64,000 bases of DNA from Bacteroidetes bacterium GWE2_42_24 (GTDB lineage Bacteria; Bacteroidota; Bacteroidia; Bacteroidales; TTA-H9), in NCBI GenBank assembly GCA_001768515.1, contig MEOA01000045.1, forward strand, positions 62,001 through 126,000, in the 5' to 3' direction. How positions within the stretch are numbered: the stretch's first letter is position 1; every line of letters starts with the position of its first letter. Below are positions 34,879 to 42,778 of the stretch, piece by piece. Position numbers and translations under genes: made by a program. Under the pieces are notes generated by a model. It had not been told where the DNA came from and ran no database searches. It was given only the letters and a program-made list of their open reading frames with translations.

Positions 34879-36114
34879 CTAGAGCGTTCCTTCGTCGTAA
34901 GCTTTTTCGCCATGGAGAGCCATATCAAGCCCTTCTGTTTCTTCGGATTCAGATACACGTACCGGCGTAATCATGTTGATGAGGGCCAGCATCAGGTAAG
35001 TGAAGACAAAAGCGTAGGCTGATGCTACAACGACCGCGATAACCTCTTTAATGAAGAAGGAGCCATTCCCAAACAAAAGACCATCTGCACCGGCACTATT
35101 GACAGCGGTTGAGGCGAATACACCCAGAAGGATGGTGCCTAGCACACCGCCTATACCATGAACCCCCCATACATCGAGGGCGTCATCCCATTTCATTTTG
35201 TTCTTAAACTGGACTGCCACATAGCAAACAAGCCCCGCGACAGTCCCTATGATAGGTGCTGCCCACAAGGGAACAAAACCTGCACAGGGAGTGATGGTAG
35301 CCAATCCGGCAATTGATCCCGTAAGCAATCCTACCAATTTTGGTCTGCGTTCTCTCCACCATTCCACGACAACCCAGGCGATGGTGGCAAATGAAGCGGC
35401 TACGTCGGTATTCAGGAAGGCTGTGGAAGTGATGAAATCTACTGCCACTTCACTACCGGCGTTGAAGCCATACCATCCAAACCACAATAATCCGCTTCCA
35501 ATGGCAACCAATGGAATGCTATTGGGAACCGATGATTTTACTCTGCGATCACCAACATAGAAGACTGAGGCGAGCGCTGCAAAACCTGCCGTAGCATGAA
35601 CAACGATACCACCTGCAAAGTCAAGAACACCCCACTGTGCCAGCAGACCACCACCCCAAATCATGTGTACGAAGGGATAGTAAACAAAGATCTGCCACAC
35701 TGTTAGGAAAATAACATATGATTTAAAAGTTACACGGTTCACGAAGGCACCGGTAATCAGGGCCGGGGTAATAATGGCAAACATCATCTGGTAGGCAATA
35801 AATACCACCTCGGGTATTTTTCCATTAGTATACATGGAATCAGGAGAAACACCATTGAGGAAAAACTTATCGAAATTGCCGATAATGCCACCTTCGCCGC
35901 CACTGAAACAGAGTGAATAACCGAAAGCGATCCATAGAACAGTTGTCCAGCCCAGTGAAGCGAAGCTCTGGATCATAATCCCCAGAATATTGCGCTTGGT
36001 AGCCAGCCCTCCATAGAAGAATGCCAGTCCGGGTGTCATAAGCATCACCAGACTACAGGCTAATAACATGAAACCGGTTGAGCCGGTATCAATTGTTGCG
36101 ATTTGTAATAACAT
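34879..36114 (-). CDS. amt: Ammonium transporter
   Basis: This 411-residue Amt/Rh channel has 11 predicted membrane helices and imports ammonium. The twin pore histidines are His173 (GGIVVHATAGFAAL) and His319 (VWGVHGIGG). The N-terminus has the family text GLAFFYGGLATKRNIL. A glnK (P-II) gene, which usually accompanies amt, is not seen on either side; the gene upstream in the operon encodes a putative porin instead. An acidic C-terminal tail (SESEETEGLDMALHGEKAYDEGTL) carries the region that contacts P-II proteins in other Amt channels, so a distant P-II may still act. Confidence 0.96.
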   Translation of the reverse strand: MLLQIATIDTGSTGFMLLACSLVMLMTPGLAFFYGGLATKRNILGIMIQSFASLGWTTVLWIAFGYSLCFSGGEGGIIGNFDKFFLNGVSPDSMYTNGKIPEVVFIAYQMMFAIITPALITGAFVNRVTFKSYVIFLTVWQIFVYYPFVHMIWGGGLLAQWGVLDFAGGIVVHATAGFAALASVFYVGDRRVKSSVPNSIPLVAIGSGLLWFGWYGFNAGSEVAVDFITSTAFLNTDVAASFATIAWVVVEWWRERRPKLVGLLTGSIAGLATITPCAGFVPLWAAPIIGTVAGLVCYVAVQFKNKMKWDDALDVWGVHGIGGVLGTILLGVFASTAVNSAGADGLLFGNGSFFIKEVIAVVVASAYAFVFTYLMLALINMITPVRVSESEETEGLDMALHGEKAYDEGTL

Positions 36115-36180
36115 ATTGATCTTGATTTAAGTATAATGAATGTTAAACTAGTATGCTTGCGTTTGTATAACCATTAATGA

Positions 36181-36906
36181 CTAAAGGGTAATCCCAAGTA
36201 CAAAGTGGATGTTGGAGGTCTGTGGGTTCGCGATAACCGAAGCTTTCAGCGGAAGGGTAAAATCGTTGGTCAGTTTAATGCCCCGGTAGGCGGTAATACC
36301 AACGTTCACGACACCTGCTGAAGAGCCGTAAAGGCCTTCTGAAGCCGTGCCTCCCACGAAGATGTCGAAATTGTTTTCGGCAAGTTTCCCCGAGTAGGTT
36401 AGTTCGAAATAGGAGGAATACTTTTGGTTGCCTTCTTCGTTAAGATCGCCTGCACCATAAACGAAGACGCCGGCTAATACTGAAAAGGGCATAACATCAG
36501 GATTTTTGTATTGAACAGCTCCTTCGATCAGATGCCCGGTAGTTTCTTTTTCCCAGTTGAAATATTTCTGGCTTTTGGCTTCAGGAATAGCATCCCCCGG
36601 AAAGAAATAATCGGTGGCTATGACCGATACACCACTAAAGGTGTACTTTGCATAGAGGTCAACCTCCGAATAAGTGCCCAGGGTAGAGATCGCACCCCAG
36701 TAACCCAGCTCAAATCCTGCACCACTCACCGAAAGAGTTGGCTGAATTGAGGGTGAAGAACCGTAATCGAGACCACGCCAGATATAGCGGCTCATAATAT
36801 CGGCTCCGGCATTAAACTTAAAGGTATCTTGTTGCTGAGCTGAGAGTCGCGTGTTCAGCATGAAAATTGCCGAAAAAATGACGAGAAATTGAAAGGTGTG
36901 TTTCAT
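36181..36906 (-). CDS. TorF/Gcw_chp-family putative outer-membrane porin
   Basis: The protein has a signal peptide (MKHTFQFLVIFSAIFMLNTRLSAQ is too long to be anything else) and an all-beta mature part of about 218 residues with alternating strands and a C-terminal LGITL. The text FNAGADIMSRYIWRGLDYGSSPSIQPTL is characteristic of Gcw_chp/TorF-type putative porins. The upstream ATG at 36942 would add 12 residues overlapping the -7 box, so the start at 36906 is preferred (241 residues). It is the first gene of the amt operon, 66 bases before amt, suggesting it admits ammonium or a nitrogen compound across the outer membrane; this is inference. Confidence 0.8.
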   Translation of the reverse strand: MKHTFQFLVIFSAIFMLNTRLSAQQQDTFKFNAGADIMSRYIWRGLDYGSSPSIQPTLSVSGAGFELGYWGAISTLGTYSEVDLYAKYTFSGVSVIATDYFFPGDAIPEAKSQKYFNWEKETTGHLIEGAVQYKNPDVMPFSVLAGVFVYGAGDLNEEGNQKYSSYFELTYSGKLAENNFDIFVGGTASEGLYGSSAGVVNVGITAYRGIKLTNDFTLPLKASVIANPQTSNIHFVLGITL

Positions 36907-36939
36907 AAGAGTGTAATTCTTTATTATTGGTGTGTACGG

Positions 36940-36947
36940 CAAAAATA
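36940..36947 (-). promoter_or_regulatory. Bacteroidota -7 box for the porin-amt operon
   Basis: On the minus strand this reads TATTTTTG, an exact TAnnTTTG match, 33 bases before the preferred start at 36906. It overlaps the alternative upstream start, which supports the shorter protein. Confidence 0.55.
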
Positions 36948-36952
36948 CAGTA

Positions 36953-36983
36953 GCCCATCTACGTGTGAAATACGTGGATGGGC
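36953..36983. repeat. 12-pair inverted repeat upstream of the porin promoter
   Basis: GCCCATCTACGT (36953-36964) pairs with ACGTGGATGGGC (36972-36983), one T-G pair, loop of seven. It lies in the -15 to -45 region of the porin promoter. It may be a regulator site or part of the end of the upstream response-regulator transcript. Confidence 0.6.
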
Positions 36984-36993
36984 GTAATTTTTA

Positions 36994-37031
36994 ATAGGTA
37001 ATTGGTAAATACGGATAGGTAAATTACCTAT
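36994..37031. promoter_or_regulatory. NarL-type heptamer cluster
   Basis: ATAGGTA occurs at 36994-37000 and 37015-37021, and its reverse complement TACCTAT at 37025-37031. Each matches the TACYNMT heptamer recognised by NarL-type regulators. The two direct copies are 21 bases apart, two helix turns. The cluster is about 60-100 bases upstream of the porin-amt transcription start, an activator position, and just after the NarL-family regulator gene. Confidence 0.5.
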
Positions 37032-37122
37032 TTTTTATATAGAAGACCGATATTTAATTTACACGATGCCAGCCTCTCAGTGCGATGATTATTTCTCGTT
37101 TGATGCCATGTTGCGTGCCGTG

Positions 37123-37776
37123 CTATAGTTTTACAAATCCGTTCCTGACGGCATACAGGATTAATTCTGCACTGCTCTTCAACGACAGCTTTTGCATGAT
37201 GTGGTTCTTGTGGCAATCGACCGTGCGGGGGCTGATGAAAAGCTTTGTCGCCATTTCTTTGTTGGTCATTCCGGAAGCCGAGAGAATAAGTATCTCCTTT
37301 TCCCGTGATGTCAAAGAAGCGAGTTCGGCATCGTCTTTTCTCTGGCGCATAAGTCCCTGCATTACTGTTTCAGATACCGAACGACTAAAATAATCTCCGC
37401 CGCGGCTTAACGCGCGGATAGCTTCTGTCAGTTCGGTTTTGGATATGTCTTTGGGCAGATAACCCCTGGCGCCGGCTTGTATGGCATTTATGATGTATTC
37501 AGGGGCGGTATGCATGGAGAGAATCAGAACCGATGTACAGGGGAATGCACTCACGATATCGCGTGTGGCCTCAATACCCGACAGTCCCGGCATGGAGATG
37601 TCGACAATCGTAACCACGGGAACCTGTACCGACAGAAGTTCCATTAACTGTTTCGCGTCAGCCGCCTCACCGGTTATTTCAATATCAGGTTCGGCCGATA
37701 AAAGCGACTTTAGCCCGTTACGAAAAATCAGATGATCGTCGGCAATTGCCACTGTTATTTTTTTATCGCTGCTCAT
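37123..37776 (-). CDS. NarL/FixJ-family response regulator
   Basis: This 217-residue protein has a receiver domain (about 7-122) with acidic pocket Asp13-Asp14, phosphoacceptor Asp59 in VDISMPG and the conserved lysine in YLPKDIS, followed by a LuxR-type helix-turn-helix (about 150-210, LTSREKEILILSASGMTNKEMATKLFIS is the recognised family pattern). Its ATG lies 14 bases inside the end of the kinase gene, so the two are coupled and form a pair. The next operon downstream on the same strand is porin-amt, whose promoter region carries NarL-type heptamers, making nitrogen control a reasonable guess. Confidence 0.93.
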   Translation of the reverse strand: MSSDKKITVAIADDHLIFRNGLKSLLSAEPDIEITGEAADAKQLMELLSVQVPVVTIVDISMPGLSGIEATRDIVSAFPCTSVLILSMHTAPEYIINAIQAGARGYLPKDISKTELTEAIRALSRGGDYFSRSVSETVMQGLMRQRKDDAELASLTSREKEILILSASGMTNKEMATKLFISPRTVDCHKNHIMQKLSLKSSAELILYAVRNGFVKL

Positions 37777-39382
37777 GATTTAGGGTTAAATGAATGGTTA
37801 GAGTGGTTCCTTTCAACAGTGCTGCGTTGAGTTCAAATTCACCTCCAAGGATTTGCATGCGCTCCCGTATATTGGAGAGACCGTTTGAACCGGATGATAG
37901 CTGCTTAGGGTCGAAACCCTGTCCATCATCCTGAACGACCATGGTGAGCAGGTTTCCCGCTGACTCAAGACTAAGGGATGCATGTCGGGCTTTCGAATGC
38001 TTGAGGATGTTTTGCAGGGCTTCCTGGGCAATCCGGTAGAGATAGGTGGCCACATGATCGGGCAGGGGGGGGGGAGAAAGCTGCGTGTCAATGATCATGT
38101 TTCCGGTAAGCGCAGCATCGCGGCACAGGTTTCTGAGGGCCTCGGTCAATCCAAGTTCTGTAAGTGCCGGTGGGCGGATGTTGTTAATGATTGCGCGTAC
38201 TTCGCCGACGGCTTCTTTTACAATTCCTGATGCAGGTATAGTGAATTGCTGAACCTCATGTGGTTGGCATTCTTTAGTTCTGTCGAGCAGCATGTTCACT
38301 GCCAGCAGCGTCTGTCCCAGACTGTCGTGAATTTCCCGGGCGAGCCGCTGTCTTTCCATCTCCTGACCGTCTATCATGGCCTGCATCCTGTGGAGGCGCT
38401 CCTGATGTAACTGGTGCGACTGAAGAAGTAGCTTTTGAGCCATCTGGTTAAAACTCTCGGTAAGAGCCCCGGTTTCATCGCCGGAATTGTTTTCAATCAC
38501 CTGGGTGTAATCACCTTCAGCAATCTTTTCTGCGGCATTGCGTAGCCGGATAAGCGGTCGGGTGATCTTTCTGACAGCAATCCAAACTGCCATGAAGATG
38601 GCCAGCATAGCAAAAATGCCCAACAACAGGATGTTTCGGCCCAGTGCCTCAACAGGCATAAGCGCCTCATGGCTGTCAATCTCGGCAACTATGGCCCATC
38701 TGATATGATTAAAAGTGAACGGGGCATAAGAGCCCAGAATTTGTATTCCACGGTAATCGGTGTACACCCCGGTGGATGTTATCCCCTGCATGGCATTGGA
38801 TATGCCAGTGGTAACCACTTTAGTCTGAAGGATTGAGTGCCGCTGAAACCGTGAAGTTGAGCGCATCAGTGTATCAGAACCGGTGAGGTAGGCTTCGCCC
38901 GTCCTTCCGAGGCCACTGTATGGATTTTTATTAACCATCAGTTGATTAAGCCCGTTTTTGTTGACGGCAAGCTGCATTATTTCTCCGTCTGGTTTGATGA
39001 AAATTATATATAAAGGCGCTTTTTCTTTAACGCGCAGCAATGGTTTTTCCCAAAGTATGATTGTGTCTTCCCCGTGAGGAAAAACAGGAAGTCTGCCACC
39101 AGGCCATTCGCCGGCAAGGAGTTCGTTAAAACCTTCAGGAAGTGCCCCTTTGAAGTCGCCTTGTGAAAACCTTTCGGCTTCATTTAATAGATTATGAAGA
39201 TAGTGCTCAAGGCTTTGCTGCTTTTCAACCCTGACTGCAATCAGTTGCTGAAAGGTGCGCTCCATGATCGCGTCACGGGCGCTGAACCAGACATAACTCC
39301 CAAACCAGATCATGGCAGGCATAGCCAGAATCAGGGTGTAAACCACCAATTTTTCCGTAAGGTTGATTTTCCTTATCGTCAT
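37763..39382 (-). CDS. NarL-partner sensor histidine kinase (HPK7 type)
   Basis: This 539-residue kinase has two membrane helices (about 13-33 and 249-271) flanking a periplasmic dCache-like sensor with GLGRTGEAYLTGSDTLMRSTSR, a HAMP domain (about 272-325), a HisKA_3 phosphoacceptor (His352 in LAREIHDSLGQTL) and an ATPase domain with HSKARHA, DDGQGFD and GSNGLSNIRERM. The dCache fold usually binds small metabolites such as amino acids or carboxylates. The response regulator gene overlaps its end by 14 bases. The signal is unknown. Confidence 0.93.
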   Translation of the reverse strand: MTIRKINLTEKLVVYTLILAMPAMIWFGSYVWFSARDAIMERTFQQLIAVRVEKQQSLEHYLHNLLNEAERFSQGDFKGALPEGFNELLAGEWPGGRLPVFPHGEDTIILWEKPLLRVKEKAPLYIIFIKPDGEIMQLAVNKNGLNQLMVNKNPYSGLGRTGEAYLTGSDTLMRSTSRFQRHSILQTKVVTTGISNAMQGITSTGVYTDYRGIQILGSYAPFTFNHIRWAIVAEIDSHEALMPVEALGRNILLLGIFAMLAIFMAVWIAVRKITRPLIRLRNAAEKIAEGDYTQVIENNSGDETGALTESFNQMAQKLLLQSHQLHQERLHRMQAMIDGQEMERQRLAREIHDSLGQTLLAVNMLLDRTKECQPHEVQQFTIPASGIVKEAVGEVRAIINNIRPPALTELGLTEALRNLCRDAALTGNMIIDTQLSPPPLPDHVATYLYRIAQEALQNILKHSKARHASLSLESAGNLLTMVVQDDGQGFDPKQLSSGSNGLSNIRERMQILGGEFELNAALLKGTTLTIHLTLNHEQR

Positions 39383-39732
39383 AATTCCTCCTTGGAACTG
39401 GCAAATGTAGCAGTTATTCCATTTCCCGGTTACAAGTGATCAGATCGGACTAAAAATCTCAGTTATGAAAATTGAGGTTCTATCGTGAATTATGTGATAC
39501 TTACAAAAGCCAGAATCTGAATGGCCATGTTTCTTTTAGGTTATCAAGAAGCCCGACATTTTTATTGAACTTACTTATTCATCCGACCTTTATCTAACAC
39601 CTTTAATAACTGCATCAGGAAACGATGCATGTCTTTTTTATTGTCTATCTCATGGATAAATTCCAAATTCCGGATACGTTTTTATATTAATTTAGCCCCT
39701 CCTGAACAAAATATTTCAACTTTTTTTTAATT

Positions 39733-39759
39733 ATTTTTGTAATATACGATTACAAAAAT
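39733..39759. repeat. Perfect inverted repeat with 11-base arms
   Basis: ATTTTTGTAAT (39733-39743) and ATTACAAAAAT (39749-39759) are exact reverse complements around ATACG. The AT-rich arms are poor for a terminator but suit a dimeric regulator site. No gene starts close by. Confidence 0.65.
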
Positions 39760-39817
39760 CCTTTTTTTAATTAATTGGTTATGGGTTATTTAAAGATAAA
39801 AAACACACAAGAGAGGG

Positions 39818-39850
39818 GACAAAGATAGGCCAAAGTTAGGGCAAAGTTAT
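39818..39850. repeat. 11-base tandem repeat, three units
   Basis: GACAAAGATAG, GCCAAAGTTAG and GGCAAAGTTAT follow each other without gaps. The period equals that of the unrelated tandem repeat at 25306-25371. Confidence 0.65.
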
Positions 39851-40510
39851 GTTTTTCTTATGTATCGCCTATGGTTGTAGTAACGTTTGAGTATCTTATA
39901 TATGAAAGGAATGTAACTATGTGTAATTTTTGGCACAATTTTAGTGGTCATCATTAAACAACAATTTTAGTTATGGGAATAATCCGGGCAGAACCACTAC
40001 CAGTCACCTGATACTCCTCAAACGATTTAAAAGTGAACATAGAAATTCTAACCTCCACCATGTGGAAAGCCATACCATGCATTCTCTATGGTCTGTATCG
40101 GAGCAACTTGAACAATTTATAGAATTCTTTGCTGTTCTGCCGGTGTTTGTGTGAATTGTGATCATCAATCCGATTAGCCGGGGCTTCTACTGCTTCCGAT
40201 CCTGAATACAATATAATGGAATGGCAAATGGATGTTCCTATATAAATGTATTTTTCGTATTAACGGCTAAGCAATATCCTTCGATACTCTGATGTAGTAA
40301 GTGTAATAGCAAATGCAATATTGGTTGTTCAGGCAGAGATGAGAATATTTCATAGTATCCTGCTATATAATGAATCATACATAACCTGGCGGAATGCATT
40401 AAGAAAGGTGGATAAGTATTGAAGAATTGGAGATGCAGCGTATGAGAAGCTTCAAGAGTATACAAGTGGTGCGCTTGAGAAAACTGCCAGCAGATTATGC
40501 AGATCTTTAA

Positions 40511-40550
40511 AAAAAAATCAGCCCTTACAATTTGTTGTAACGGGCTGATT
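40511..40550 (-). terminator. Intrinsic terminator after tRNA-Thr
   Basis: On the minus strand AATCAGCCC-G-TTACAA pairs with TTGTAAGGGCTGATT (one bulged base) and runs into seven T residues. It begins eight bases after the tRNA. Confidence 0.85.
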
Positions 40551-40557
40551 TTCTTTG

Positions 40558-40630
40558 AGCCGATGAAGGGACTTGAACCCCCGACCAGCTGATTACAAAT
40601 CAGCTGCTCTACCAACTGAGCTACATCGGC
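40558..40630 (-). tRNA. tRNA-Thr (anticodon TGT)
   Basis: The minus strand forms a full cloverleaf: acceptor GCCGATG with CATCGGC and discriminator T, D arm GCTC/GAGC, anticodon stem GCTGA/TCAGC with loop TTTGTAA (anticodon TGT), and T arm with GGTTCAAGTCC. CCA is not encoded. A strong terminator follows. Confidence 0.97.
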
Positions 40631-40760
40631 AAGGTTTTGTCGAAACCGGTGGCAAAAGTAAGAAAAGCGTTTGATTCTGGCAAACAGTTTTAGTATATTT
40701 ATTTATATTCGATCTGTTGGAGGCTCCGGAACAGCGGGTGGGGGCAATGACCTTTTTTTA

Positions 40761-40768
40761 TACCTTTG
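40761..40768 (+). promoter_or_regulatory. Bacteroidota -7 box for the etf operon
   Basis: TACCTTTG matches TAnnTTTG exactly and lies 43 bases before the preferred etfB start at 40812. Because it falls inside the longer open frame from 40671, it argues for the downstream start. Confidence 0.6.
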
Positions 40769-40811
40769 CGCCTTAAATACTGTACCTGAAAAGAACAAAC
40801 TCATTAACTGT

Positions 40812-41684
40812 ATGCCTTTCAGAATAATAGTTCTTGCCAAACAAGTACCCGATACGCGCAATGTTGGCAAAGATGCCATGAAAGCCGACGGGACTGTCAA
40901 CAGGGCCGCATTGCCTGCCATTTTCAATCCCGAAGATTTACATGCCCTCGAACTGGCCCTTAGAATTAAGGATCAGATAAACGATGCAGAAATTGTAGTC
41001 GTGAGTATGGGACCCGGCAGGGCTGCCGAGATCATTCGTGAAGCCATGTACCGTGGTGCCGATCGGGGTGTTTTGGTCACAGATCGTAAATTTGCCGGAA
41101 GCGATACCCTTGCTACCAGCTACGCCTTGTCACTGGCGGTAAAGAAGTTGGCTCCATTCAATGTGTTGATTGCAGGACGTCAGGCCATCGACGGGGATAC
41201 CGCACAGGTTGGACCGCAAACAGCCGAGAAGTTGCACATTCCACAGATTACCTATGCCGAAGAACTGGTTGACGTCAATTCAAAGCAGATTACCATCAAG
41301 CGCAGGCTTGAGCGTGGTATTGAAGTGGTGCGTTCACCGCTGCCGGTTGCCATTACCGTACATAGTTCGGCTCCTGTATGCCGCCCCCGTAATGCCATAT
41401 TGGTGATGAAATTCAAACACGCCCGTACTACTACGGAACTTCAGGAGGAGACCAAAGATTACACCGAATTGCGGTTGTATCGCCCTTACCTGAACATCGA
41501 AGAATGGTCGGTTGAAGACATTCAGGCTGAGACCGAAAAGTTGGGTCTGTCGGGATCACCTACCAAGGTAAAAAAGATTGAAAATGTGGTGCTTCAGCGT
41601 AAAGAGTCAAAGGCCTTTACAGCCGATGATAAAGATATTGATCTTCTGATGCAGGAACTTATGGCATCACACGTGATTGGCTAA
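40812..41684 (+). CDS. etfB: Electron transfer flavoprotein beta subunit
   Basis: This subunit (290 residues) forms a heterodimer with EtfA and binds AMP or a second FAD, carrying electrons from acyl-CoA dehydrogenases. The start MPFRIIVLAKQVPDTRNV is typical of the family, as are MGPGRAAEIIREAMYRGADRGVLVTD, GRQAIDGDTAQVGP and the C-terminal arm DKDIDLLMQEL. An upstream in-frame ATG at 40671 adds 47 residues without homology and lies ahead of the -7 box, so 40812 is chosen. etfA follows after 33 bases and an acyl-CoA dehydrogenase after that, so the three form one operon. Confidence 0.94.
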   Translation: MPFRIIVLAKQVPDTRNVGKDAMKADGTVNRAALPAIFNPEDLHALELALRIKDQINDAEIVVVSMGPGRAAEIIREAMYRGADRGVLVTDRKFAGSDTLATSYALSLAVKKLAPFNVLIAGRQAIDGDTAQVGPQTAEKLHIPQITYAEELVDVNSKQITIKRRLERGIEVVRSPLPVAITVHSSAPVCRPRNAILVMKFKHARTTTELQEETKDYTELRLYRPYLNIEEWSVEDIQAETEKLGLSGSPTKVKKIENVVLQRKESKAFTADDKDIDLLMQELMASHVIG

Positions 41685-41717
41685 TCTCCCTACAAATATT
41701 TAAAAACCTGAAAGATT

Positions 41718-42740
41718 GTGAACAACGTCATAGTATATTGTGAGATCACCGAAGAAGGCCATGTTGCAGAGGTGAGTCAGGAACTCCTTTCCAAAGGAAG
41801 GAAATTAGCCAGCGATCTGGGCATAAAGCTTGAAGCCATAGCTATTGGCAATAAACTCGATAACATCGAAAAAGATATTCTCCCTTATGGCGCAGATGTG
41901 ATACATATTGCCGATGATAAACGGCTGTTTCCCTATACCACACTTCCCCATGCAGCCATTTTGCTTAAACTATTTGAGGAGATAAAACCTGAAATCGCGC
42001 TATTTGGAGCTACTTCCATTGGCCGTGATCTGGCTCCACGGGTTGCTTCAGCCATGCGCTGCGGACTGACTGCTGATTGTACAAGTCTCGAAATTGGAGA
42101 CCATACTGAAGCCAAGACAAATACGACTTATAAGAACCTGCTATATCAGATTCGCCCTGCATTTGGGGGTAATATCATTGCCACCATCATCAATCCCGAC
42201 ACCCGGCCTCAGATGGCTACAGTTCGTGAAGGCGTGATGAAGAAAGAATTCTGGCCGGCAGTTGCCAAGCCAGAAGTAAACAAACTTGATGTTGCAAAAT
42301 ATGTGAATGATGAGCAGTTTGTGGTCAGGATCATTGAGCGGCATATTGAGTCGCAAAAGATCAACATCAAAAATGCCCAGGTGATCGTGGCAGGTGGCTA
42401 CGGTGTAGGTTCAAAAGAAAACTTCGATCTACTGTTTGATCTGGCTGACGTATTGGGGGCACAGGTTGGTGCTTCACGCGCAGCCGTTGATGCCGGCTAT
42501 GTTGAACATGAGCGGCAGATCGGGCAGACAGGGGTTACCGTACGTCCAAAACTTTACATCGCCTGCGGTATCAGTGGTGCCGTACAGCACCGCGCCGGCA
42601 TGGATCAGGCTTCGATGATTATCTCCGTCAATACCGATCCCAATGCCCCTATTAATCAGATTGCCGATTATACAATACTCGGGCAGGTACATGAAGTGGT
42701 ACCACGTATGATTAAATATTACAGGCAAAACAGTAAATAA
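41718..42740 (+). CDS. etfA: Electron transfer flavoprotein alpha subunit
   Basis: This 340-residue subunit binds FAD in its C-terminal domain and partners EtfB. The FAD-binding signature is clear: VAGGYGVGSKENFDL, then GASRAAVDAGY, IGQTGVTVRPKLYIACGISGAVQH, and VNTDPNAPINQIADY. The N-terminal domain shows GATSIGRDLAPRVASAM and GLTADCTSL. It starts with GTG at 41718, 33 bases after etfB. The gene for a long acyl-CoA dehydrogenase follows 38 bases downstream. Together they pass electrons from fatty-acyl or similar CoA esters to the quinone pool or, if bifurcating, to NAD and ferredoxin; which applies cannot be told here. Confidence 0.95.
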   Translation: MNNVIVYCEITEEGHVAEVSQELLSKGRKLASDLGIKLEAIAIGNKLDNIEKDILPYGADVIHIADDKRLFPYTTLPHAAILLKLFEEIKPEIALFGATSIGRDLAPRVASAMRCGLTADCTSLEIGDHTEAKTNTTYKNLLYQIRPAFGGNIIATIINPDTRPQMATVREGVMKKEFWPAVAKPEVNKLDVAKYVNDEQFVVRIIERHIESQKINIKNAQVIVAGGYGVGSKENFDLLFDLADVLGAQVGASRAAVDAGYVEHERQIGQTGVTVRPKLYIACGISGAVQHRAGMDQASMIISVNTDPNAPINQIADYTILGQVHEVVPRMIKYYRQNSK

Positions 42741-42778
42741 CAGGCGGACTGAAGTTATTACCAAAAAATTGAAGAAAA

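Larger units (their letters stand above)
39383..40510. other. Long AT-rich non-coding stretch
   Basis: About 1.1 kb between the histidine kinase and tRNA-Thr with no believable gene. It holds an AT-rich perfect inverted repeat (39733-39759), an 11-base tandem repeat (39818-39850) and poly-T tracts. The kinase promoter must lie at its left edge. An open frame at 40238-40615 is antisense sequence running through the tRNA and its terminator and is not a gene. Confidence 0.6.

Noticed and set aside
40238..40615. Minus-strand open frame of 125 codons
   Set aside because: It reads through tRNA-Thr and its terminator, so it is a chance frame.
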